Below are positions 15,492 to 20,846 of a DNA stretch of 20,846 nucleotides, piece by piece. The notes beneath the pieces were generated by a model that saw only the letters and a list, made by a program, of their open reading frames with translations, searched no databases and was not told where the DNA came from. How positions within the stretch are numbered: the first letter of the stretch is position 1; each line of letters begins with the position of its first letter. The translations under genes and the position numbers were made by a program. This DNA comes from Streptomyces sp. NRRL S-118 (GTDB lineage: Bacteria > Actinomycetota > Actinomycetes > Streptomycetales > Streptomycetaceae). The stretch lies in NCBI RefSeq assembly GCF_000716335.1, contig NZ_KL591040.1, positions 1-20,846 on the forward strand, in the 5' to 3' direction.

Positions 15492-16280
15492 GTGACAGGT
15501 GACGCGGTCAAACCCGCAGCCGCGGACCGGGAGGAGGCCACCGACGCCATGCCGTTGGACCACGCCGCGCACGTGGAACGGACTCTGCTGCAGGCACGTG
15601 CGCTCGTCGAGTCCACGGTGTCCATGTACCGGGAACGGCCGGCCTCCGGCCCGGCCGTTCCGCACGCCGACGTCGCCGTGCTCGGCCCGGCCGTCGAAGA
15701 CCTCGCCCGCGCCGCACGGCACTCGGTCTGTGTGGCCATCACGGGCAGCGAAACCTTCATGTACCTCACCCGCAAGGCGCTGAGGACGCTCGAAACCGGC
15801 CTCGTGGTGCGGATGCTGTGCACCCCGGAGGTCGCCGACGCCTCACTCGCCCTGCTGACCCGCATACCCGAGCTCCGCTTCGAAGTCCGCGTCTCGGAAG
15901 CCGAGTTGCGGGACATGGTCGTGGTCGACGGCTCCTCCGCGCTGGTACTGGCGGCCACGGGCAACGTCAAGGGGCAGGCGACGCTCGTGAACGACGCGGC
16001 GGCGGTGCGCGCCCTGGAACTCCTCTTCGCCGGGGCCTGGTCCCGCGGCCGCAGGCTCGACGACCACCTGGCACTGAGCCCGAAACTGCGCAGCGAGCTG
16101 AGCCGCCGGATCCTGGAGCGGCTGCGGGACGGGTGCACCGACGCCGCCGCCTCCCGCGACCTCAGCGTGTCCCTCCGCACCTACCGGCGCCACGTCGCCG
16201 ACATCATGCGGGAGCTCGGTGCCACCTCCCGTTTCGAGGCGGGCGTGCGAGCGGTGGAACTGGGTCTGCTCTCGGAGTAG
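15492..16280 (+). CDS. LuxR-like HTH regulator with PLD/TrmB-like sensor domain (paralog 1)
   Basis: A 262-residue regulator. An N-terminal helix (about 24-48, HVERTLLQARALVESTVSMYRER) is followed by an alpha/beta sensor region like the phospholipase-D-fold domain of TrmB-type regulators, including VVVDGSSALVLAA (about 142-154). The C-terminal DNA-binding domain (about 192-262) has ILERLRDGCTDAAASRDLSVSLRTYRRHVADIMRELG in pieces: a LuxR/GerE-like helix-turn-helix in which RTYRRHV is the recognition helix. No receiver domain is present, so it probably senses a ligand. GTG 15492 follows AAGGGGG. It is paralogous to the next gene and ends before a strong terminator, so the two are transcribed separately. 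The target is unknown; it may regulate itself and its twin. Confidence 0.75.
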   Translation: MTGDAVKPAAADREEATDAMPLDHAAHVERTLLQARALVESTVSMYRERPASGPAVPHADVAVLGPAVEDLARAARHSVCVAITGSETFMYLTRKALRTLETGLVVRMLCTPEVADASLALLTRIPELRFEVRVSEAELRDMVVVDGSSALVLAATGNVKGQATLVNDAAAVRALELLFAGAWSRGRRLDDHLALSPKLRSELSRRILERLRDGCTDAAASRDLSVSLRTYRRHVADIMRELGATSRFEAGVRAVELGLLSE

Positions 16281-16310
16281 CCGACGCGGCGGATGCACAG
16301 CGGAACATCG

Positions 16311-16340
16311 GGCGGACCCGGCCGGCAGGCCGGGTCCGCC
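16311..16340 (+). terminator. Strong intrinsic terminator after regulator paralog 1
   Basis: A perfect 13-bp stem (16311-16323 with 16328-16340, GGCGGACCCGGCC arm) with a GGCA loop, followed by GTTCTATTCC. It begins about 30 bp after the stop codon. Confidence 0.85.
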
Positions 16341-16440
16341 GTTCTATTCCTCCCGCACTGGAGCCGTTCGTCCCGGACAGGCCCGGAATTTCCCACACCT
16401 TGCCTCCGTGCTGTGCTCTACTTCACTTCTTTTCCTCTCG

Positions 16441-16470
16441 TTTAACTGGTCTTGGTGATTCAAGTACTGT
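16441..16470 (+). promoter_or_regulatory. Candidate promoter of regulator paralog 2
   Basis: TTTAAC (16441-16446) and TACTGT (16465-16470) are separated by 18 bp, an acceptable match to the principal actinomycete sigma factor. They lie in an A/T-rich island between a terminator and the gene, giving a leader of about 120 nt. Confidence 0.4.
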
Positions 16471-16597
16471 TCTGCAGGCGGAGGGGGAGCACTCCCTGAC
16501 TGCGACGTTCCCGTCAATACGGACCCGACCAGGTCCGGGGCGTCGATCCGGAGGCTCCGCGCAGCAACATGAACACCAACGGGGATGGTGGTGCCGC

Positions 16598-17389
16598 GTG
16601 TCGCACGCGACCAAGGACGAACTGGAACAAGCGCTACTGGACGTACTGGCCCTGATGGAGTCGACGGTGGCCATCCACCGGGACCGCAGCATCCGGGAGC
16701 AGCAGATCGCCACGGTCGACGGGGGCTACGCGCCCGTCCTGGAGCACGCGGCGAACCTCATCCGCGGCGCCGCACGGACCATCGACATCGTCGATGCCCG
16801 GGTGCCCGGCGTGGGGGAGGAGGCGGCCCGCCGGGCGCGGGCCGAACGCAACCTCATCTACTCGGCCCCGGCCGGGGTCTCCGTACGGCTGCTGACGAGC
16901 CCGACCCTGGTCGACGAGGACTTCGTCCGCGAACAACTGGCACTGGAACAGCCCGTGGCCATCCGGGTCGCCCGCGTCCCGCCACTGCAGGCCCTGCTGG
17001 TCGACGGCAGCAGCGCACTGGTGATGGCCGAGTCCGCGGGGGGCGTACAAGCCTCCCTGATCCGCGCCCCGGAGGTCCTCCACACCCTCGGCACGCTCTT
17101 CGAGAGCATCTGGCGCAACGCCGTACCCGCCGGCGAGCGCATCGTCTTCGGCGACCGGGAACGGGCCTCGCTGGCACGCCAGATCCTGGGCGCGCTGCGC
17201 AGCGGGGTCACCGACGAGGTGGCCGCGCGCGAACTCACCGTCTCGGTGCGCACCTACCGGCGGCACGTCGCCGAGATCATGGCGCTGCTCGGCGCCCAGT
17301 CGCGCTTCCAGGCCGGGGTCCGGGCCGCCGCCCTGGGCCTGCTGCCCCCCGCAGACATGGCGGCCCCGGGCGGTGGTGTCCGCCTCTGA
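16598..17389 (+). CDS. LuxR-like HTH regulator with PLD/TrmB-like sensor domain (paralog 2)
   Basis: A 263-residue homolog of the preceding regulator with the same layout. An N-terminal helix (LEQALLDVLALMESTVAIHRDR) leads to an alpha/beta sensor part with LLVDGSSALVMAES. The C-terminal helix-turn-helix has VAARELTVSVRTYRRHVAEIM followed by LGAQSRFQAGVRAAALGLL. The recognition helix RTYRRHV is identical in both paralogs, so they may bind the same or overlapping sites, while the sensor parts have diverged and may see different ligands. GTG 16598 is chosen because it aligns with the twin's N-terminus and follows GGTGG at 16587-16591; the frame is open far upstream but lacks coding character there. 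The protein ends in a Pro/Gly-rich tail. Confidence 0.75.
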   Translation: MSHATKDELEQALLDVLALMESTVAIHRDRSIREQQIATVDGGYAPVLEHAANLIRGAARTIDIVDARVPGVGEEAARRARAERNLIYSAPAGVSVRLLTSPTLVDEDFVREQLALEQPVAIRVARVPPLQALLVDGSSALVMAESAGGVQASLIRAPEVLHTLGTLFESIWRNAVPAGERIVFGDRERASLARQILGALRSGVTDEVAARELTVSVRTYRRHVAEIMALLGAQSRFQAGVRAAALGLLPPADMAAPGGGVRL

Positions 17390-18111
17390 CCAGGTGCCGG
17401 CACCGCACCCGACCGCCTGGCCATGCCGAGGTGACCGGGCTGGCAGCTTCCTGAAAGCAGCGTTGCCGCCCGCCGGTGCCTGTACTTGTATGGCCGTCAG
17501 GAAAGGAGCACGGGCCTTCATATCCCCCGAGCCCTTGCCCTTCCCGGCGGCCGCGGAGACCCCGATCCGTGAAGCCGCCGTTGCACGGGGATCCGAATGC
17601 CGAAACGGCGTCGTCACCGGATCCCCGTGCACCACAGCCGGAGATCCGGCGACAGGTCCGGGGCGTCGCCGACCGGGCATGACGGCCCCGGGTGGTGGCT
17701 GAGCGGAGCCGCGGGGTGGGGTGGACGCAGTGCATCACGAAGCACCGGAGTCGCCGCCCGATGCGGTCCGTACCGACGTGGCCGCCCCGAGCGGCGATCC
17801 GGGCACACGGCAGGGCACCGTTGCCGCCTCCCGGCGGCCGAGCGGGGTTTCTGCCGCGGTCGGCAACCGCGGTCGTCAGCTTGCGCCCGGCCCCGGACGG
17901 GCCGGCACCGTCACCGCATCGGGGGTCCGGGCCCGGACCGACCTCACCACCGCCCCGGACGGAACAGCACGGGGCGGCCGTTTCCAGGCCCCCATCCGCC
18001 GTCCACGGCGGGAGCACCGTGCCGCAGGGTGCGCAACGCGTTCCGGTCCGCGCTACGCGGACGAGGCGGTTGCGGGGCGGCTATTCGTACGAGTCCCAGG
18101 AGGAAACCGAG
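17390..18111. other. Gene-poor 720-bp stretch between regulator 2 and the SDR gene
   Basis: No convincing gene. Frames are open on both strands, but their codon third positions lack the strong G/C bias of the neighbours and no family is recognisable. A 141-codon frame from GTG 17721 to 18146 is the best of them; it overlaps the SDR start by 35 bp and has only weak coding character. The only clear structure is the long inverted repeat at 17582-17631. The promoter of the SDR gene should be here but was not identified. Confidence 0.5.
17582..17631. repeat. Perfect 14-bp inverted repeat with nested hairpin
   Basis: TGCACGGGGATCCG (17582-17595) is matched by CGGATCCCCGTGCA (17618-17631). The 22-nt loop contains a further GCCG-AAA-CGGC hairpin (17599-17609). 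It lies about 190 bp after regulator 2. It could be a delayed terminator, a recombination or protein-binding site, or a structured RNA; no U-tract follows on either side. Confidence 0.65.
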
Positions 18112-18978
18112 TTGGCGCGGAAGAAGGACTGGCTGCGGCCGGGTGAGCACGTCGTCGTGACCGGGGGCTCCAGTGGCATCGGGCTCGCGCTGGCCGAGGA
18201 GTTCGCCGCGCGGGGCGCGGTGGTCTCGCTGCTGGCGCGTGACGAGCGCCGGCTGTCCGCCGCGGCGGACACCCTGCGGAGGGCGGGCGCCACGGTGCAC
18301 ACGCGGAGTGCGGACGTCACCGACCCGGCCGGGCTGGCATCGGCGATCAAGGAGCTGGAAGCCGCGGGCGGCCCCTGCGCCGTTCTGGTGACCTCGGCCG
18401 GCCAGGCCAGACCGGGCTACTTCCTCGACATGCCCGACGACGTGTTCCGCACGATGATGGAGGTCGACTACTACGGCACCCTCTGGGCGGTGCGGGCGGT
18501 GGCGCCCGGCATGGTGCGGCGGGGCCGCGGCACGGTGGTCACCATCGTCTCGACGGCCGCGCTGATCGGCGTGTACGGCTACACCGCCTACGGACCGGCC
18601 AAGTTCGCGGTACTCGGCCTGACGCAGTCGCTGCGCAACGAACTGTGCCCGCACGGCATTCGGGTCACCGGCGTCTTCCCGCCCGACGTGGACACGCCGC
18701 AGCTCGCCGAGGAGAAGAGGCACCGTCCGGCGGAGCTCGACGCGATCCCCGGCCCCGGGCGGCCACTCCCGCCGCGGACCGTCGCACGCGGCGTCCTCCG
18801 GGGACTGGACCGGGGCGAGTCGTCGATCTACCTCGACGGCTTCACCCGGATCCTGGCCCGCTGGGGCGGTGTGATCGACCCGCTGATGCGCCGCTACCTG
18901 GACGGAAAGGTCCGCACGGCGGCTCGGCGCAGGACGGCCGGCACCGCCACCGGATCCCAGGGCGACCGCGGCGCATGA
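18112..18978 (+). CDS. Short-chain dehydrogenase/reductase resembling 3-ketodihydrosphingosine reductase
   Basis: A classical SDR of 288 residues. The cofactor motif is TGGSSGIG (17-24), with ADV at 67-69 and SAGQ (95-98) replacing the usual NAG. The catalytic Ser147, Tyr160 and Lys164 lie in TIVSTAALIGVYGYTAYGPAK. The segment VFPPDVDTPQLAEEKRHRPAE (starting about 188) closely resembles the PPDxDTP...E..KP.E signature of KDSR/Tsc10 reductases of sphingoid-base synthesis, so a long-chain 3-keto substrate is plausible. A generic ketoreductase role cannot be excluded. The TTG start at 18112 is preferred because AGGAGG sits 8 nt upstream and it starts the SDR fold; the longer frame from 17692 adds low-complexity sequence. 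A hydrophobic or amphipathic C-terminal segment (RILARWGGVIDPLMRRYL) may aid membrane contact. A strong terminator follows. Confidence 0.82.
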   Translation: MARKKDWLRPGEHVVVTGGSSGIGLALAEEFAARGAVVSLLARDERRLSAAADTLRRAGATVHTRSADVTDPAGLASAIKELEAAGGPCAVLVTSAGQARPGYFLDMPDDVFRTMMEVDYYGTLWAVRAVAPGMVRRGRGTVVTIVSTAALIGVYGYTAYGPAKFAVLGLTQSLRNELCPHGIRVTGVFPPDVDTPQLAEEKRHRPAELDAIPGPGRPLPPRTVARGVLRGLDRGESSIYLDGFTRILARWGGVIDPLMRRYLDGKVRTAARRRTAGTATGSQGDRGA

Positions 18979-18986
18979 CGTCAGGG

Positions 18987-19038
18987 GCGGACCGATGCGG
19001 GCAGCACCCCGGGTGGGGTGCTGCCCGCATCGGTCCGC
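18987..19038. terminator. Bidirectional terminator with perfect 24-bp stem
   Basis: Bases 18987-19010 pair without mismatch with 19015-19038 around a GGGT loop (arm includes CCGATGCGGGCAGCACCCC). It begins 9 bp after the SDR stop and sits between convergent genes, so it serves both. Confidence 0.88.
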
Positions 19039-19043
19039 ACCGC

Positions 19044-19097
19044 ACCGGCCGCGCCGGCCCGCCCACGGTCCTGGTGGGCGCGGCCGGCGCGGCCGGT
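19044..19097. terminator. Second long hairpin between convergent genes
   Basis: Bases 19044-19066 pair with 19074-19097 with a single bulge (arm ACCGGCCGCGCCGGCC, then CGCCCAC). It lies 20 bp past the permease stop, so it would act first on the ABC operon, with the 24-bp hairpin as backup. Confidence 0.7.
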
Positions 19098-19117
19098 CCG
19101 TCACCTCGGGGTGCCGG

Positions 19118-19969
19118 TCACCGCCGGTTGTAGAAGCGCATCGTCAGTGTGCCGAACACGGCGACGAGGACCGCTCCCGCGACGAGCACCCAGGTGATCT
19201 CGCCGCCGTCCGGGTTGCCGTGCATCAGGCTGCGCGTCGCGGTGACCAGGTGGGTGACCGGGTTGCACATGGTGACCACCTGCAGCCACCCCGGCATGGT
19301 GTCCGACTCGACGAACACATTGGACAGGAAGGTCAGCGGGAACAGCACGTTGATGCTGATCCCCATCACGGACTTCTCCGACTTCATCAGCAGCCCGACC
19401 ATCGTCCACAACCACGAGAGCGCGAACGCGAATCCGACCAGCAGCGCGGTCCCCAGCACCACGCCGGTCACACCGCCCTGCGGCCGGAAGCCCAGCACCA
19501 GCCCCAGGCCCAGGACCACCAACGCCGCTGTCAGGTACCGGAGCACATCGCCGAACAGCGCGCCGAGCAGCGGCGACGGGCGCCAGATCGGGAGGGTGCG
19601 GAACCGGTCGAACACGCCCCGGTGGCTGTCGGTGTTGACGCCCGCACCGGTGTACATCGTGATCATGACGACGCTGGTGACCATGATGCCCGGCAGCAGG
19701 TACTGCAGATAGTCGGTCGCCGACCCGGCCAGCGCCCCGCCGAACAGGTAGGTGAACATCAGCACCATGATGATCGGGAAGGCGGTGACGTCGAACAGCT
19801 GCTCCGGCAGGTGCTTGATCTTGAGCATCGCGCGCCAGCCGAAGGTGACCGACGCCGACCAGGCGGACGGCCGCGGGGGCTTCCGCGTGGCGTCGAGCAG
19901 GGCGTCGAGATTCGCCACCACCGACGTCTCGTCGCGCGTGCCGGCGGGCTCCGTACCGACGGTCGTCAT
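19118..19969 (-). CDS. DrrB-like ABC-2 type transporter permease
   Basis: A 283-residue inner-membrane permease. A cytoplasmic N-terminus of about 50 residues precedes roughly six hydrophobic helices, among them [52 protein letters not shown] and [16 protein letters not shown]. The ABC-2 signature region [24 protein letters not shown] and [16 protein letters not shown] is that of daunorubicin-exporter-like DrrB proteins. The ATG overlaps the stop of the ATPase gene (ATGA), so the two are translationally coupled and form one exporter. The substrate is unknown; relatives export drugs, lipids or secondary metabolites. No biosynthetic genes in the window suggest a cargo. Confidence 0.92.
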   Translation of the reverse strand: MTTVGTEPAGTRDETSVVANLDALLDATRKPPRPSAWSASVTFGWRAMLKIKHLPEQLFDVTAFPIIMVLMFTYLFGGALAGSATDYLQYLLPGIMVTSVVMITMYTGAGVNTDSHRGVFDRFRTLPIWRPSPLLGALFGDVLRYLTAALVVLGLGLVLGFRPQGGVTGVVLGTALLVGFAFALSWLWTMVGLLMKSEKSVMGISINVLFPLTFLSNVFVESDTMPGWLQVVTMCNPVTHLVTATRSLMHGNPDGGEITWVLVAGAVLVAVFGTLTMRFYNRR

Positions 19970-20846
19970 GCCGCGGCCTCCTCGGTCGTGGCGGGGCGAT
20001 CGGTGAGGGCGAGGAACACCTCGTCCAGGGTGGGCTGCCCGAGTGCGAAGCTGTCGATGGCGACGCCCGCGGAGGCGAGCTCGGCGAGGGCCCGCGAAGC
20101 GTGCTCGGCCGCCGCCCGGTCGTCGTCCGTCCCGCGCAACTGGGCGGTGAGGGCGACGGGTTCCGGATCGAGCTGCACGGTGGCGCCCAGAACTCCGGCG
20201 AGCACCCGCTGAGCCGTCCCCCGCTGCCAGGCGTCACGGACCCGGAGGCGGAGCCTCCCGCCGCCCACGGATGCCTTGAGCTCGCCGGGCGTGCCGTCGG
20301 CGATGACCTTCCCCCGGTCGATCACCGCGATACGGGAGGCCAGCTGGTCGGCCTCCTCCAGGTACTGGGTCGTCAGCAGGACGGTCGTCCCCCGCGCCAC
20401 GATGGCCCGGACGATGTCCCACACCTGGCTGCGACTGCGCGGGTCGAGCCCGGTGGTCGGCTCGTCGAGGAACAGCACGTCGGGCGTGCTGAGGATGGAC
20501 GCGGCGATGTCGAGGCGCCTGCGCATGCCGCCGGAGTAGGTCTTGGCCTGCCGGTCCGCGGCCCCGGTGAGGCCGAAAGCCTCCAGGAACTGCGCGGCGC
20601 GCTCACGCGCCTGCGGCTTGCGGTACCCCAGCAGGCGGCCGAGCAGGACCAGGTTCTCCGTGCCGGTCAGGTCCTCGTCGACCGAGGCGTACTGGCCGGT
20701 GAGGCTGATCCTCGAACGGACCGCGTCGGCCTCGCGGACGACGTCGTGCCCGAAGATCCGTGCTTCGCCCGCGTCCGGCCTGAGCAGGGCGGTGAGCATC
20801 CTCACCGTCGTGGTCTTGCCGGCGCCGTTGGGACCGAGCACCCCGT
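19966..20846 (-). CDS. DrrA-like ABC transporter ATP-binding protein (5' end outside window)
   Basis: ATPase of the exporter; the N-terminus lies beyond the right edge and the frame is still open there. Visible in order are Walker A ([10 protein letters not shown], at the window edge), the Q-loop ([15 protein letters not shown]), ABC signature [12 protein letters not shown], Walker [13 protein letters not shown] and the H-loop equivalent [13 protein letters not shown]. The switch residue is Gln rather than His, as in many DrrA proteins. The tail includes the LRLRVRD and [12 protein letters not shown] segments of the DrrA C-terminal domain. The missing part should be only about 35-45 residues. 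It is the first gene of the pair and is coupled to the permease by a 4-nt overlap. Confidence 0.93.
   Translation of the reverse strand, partial: GVLGPNGAGKTTTVRMLTALLRPDAGEARIFGHDVVREADAVRSRISLTGQYASVDEDLTGTENLVLLGRLLGYRKPQARERAAQFLEAFGLTGAADRQAKTYSGGMRRRLDIAASILSTPDVLFLDEPTTGLDPRSRSQVWDIVRAIVARGTTVLLTTQYLEEADQLASRIAVIDRGKVIADGTPGELKASVGGGRLRLRVRDAWQRGTAQRVLAGVLGATVQLDPEPVALTAQLRGTDDDRAAAEHASRALAELASAGVAIDSFALGQPTLDEVFLALTDRPATTEEAAA

Larger units (their letters stand above)
16281..16597 (+). other. Region between the two paralogous regulators
   Basis: About 317 bp without a gene. The first part holds the terminator at 16311-16340. A pyrimidine- and A/T-rich segment (about 16396-16475), unlike the flanking DNA, carries the candidate promoter of the second regulator. 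The rest is presumably a 5' leader of about 120 nt. Short frames from ATG 16569 and 16585 overlap the regulator start and look like chance. Confidence 0.5.

Noticed and set aside
15488..15496. ATG-CAG-TGA mini-frame over the regulator 1 start
   Set aside because: Two codons only and likely chance; the GTG at 15492 with AAGGGGG upstream is sufficient.
16530..17668. 16-bp direct repeat CAGGTCCGGGGCGTCG at 16530-16545 and 17653-17668, flanking regulator 2
   Set aside because: Flanking bases do not match and the sequence is common in composition for such DNA; no target-site or element features go with it.
17692..18111. N-terminal extension of the SDR gene to an upstream GTG/ATG
   Set aside because: The added 140 residues are Arg/Pro-rich low complexity, while AGGAGG before TTG 18112 marks a start that fits the SDR fold.
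17721..18146. 141-codon plus-strand frame starting with GTG
   Set aside because: Third-position G/C bias is weak, no motif is recognised and it runs into the SDR gene; kept only as a possibility in the gene-poor stretch.
1..20846. CRISPR arrays, tRNA/rRNA genes, insertion sequences or phage attachment sites
   Set aside because: No spaced direct repeats, cloverleaf-like sequences, transposase motifs or terminal inverted repeats with target duplications were seen on reading both strands.

Overview
The DNA is very GC-rich. Codon third positions are strongly G/C-biased, GTG and TTG starts occur, and GC-rich hairpins act as terminators. Together with the gene content (secreted M9 collagenase, HelR, a LuxR-type regulator pair, a DrrAB-like exporter), this points to a chromosomal segment of Streptomyces or a close actinomycete relative. 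No tRNA, rRNA, CRISPR array or intact mobile element is visible.

Left part (1-7811, all + strand): the 3' end of a secreted M9 collagenase gene is followed by a tightly packed five-gene operon and a GntR/FCD regulator. The enzymes are an FAD oxidase subunit, a small [2Fe-2S] subunit, an FAD/NAD(H) subunit with a BFD-like [2Fe-2S] domain, a DapA-superfamily lyase and a two-cysteine proline-racemase-family epimerase. This set matches trans-4-hydroxy-L-proline breakdown: epimerase, then D-hydroxyproline dehydrogenase, then pyrroline-4-hydroxy-2-carboxylate deaminase. Next to a collagenase it reads as a collagen-utilisation island. The last enzyme (alpha-ketoglutaric semialdehyde dehydrogenase) and a dedicated importer are not in the window.

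Middle part (7816-11500): a bidirectional terminator separates the GntR gene from helR on the minus strand, which encodes an RNA-polymerase-displacing HelD-family motor linked to rifamycin resistance. Upstream of helR lie a 20-bp sequence matching the rifamycin-associated element (RAE) and an apparently overlooked 41-codon leader ORF that stops one base before the helR start. Next come a GNAT acetyltransferase gene and the decayed remnant of a two-S1-domain gene.

Isoprenoid/quinone-like pair (11493-15044): a long-chain polyprenyl diphosphate synthase (minus) and an ABC1/UbiB-family atypical kinase (plus) diverge from a 520-bp region. That region holds an operator-like inverted repeat and a 32-codon leader ORF overlapping the kinase start.

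Right part (15045-20846): two tandem, separately transcribed paralogous regulators have a PLD/TrmB-like sensor half and a LuxR-like HTH. After a gene-poor stretch of about 720 bp comes a short-chain dehydrogenase resembling 3-ketodihydrosphingosine reductase, then a very strong 24-bp-stem bidirectional terminator. Converging on it is a translationally coupled DrrA/DrrB-like ABC exporter whose ATPase gene runs off the window end.
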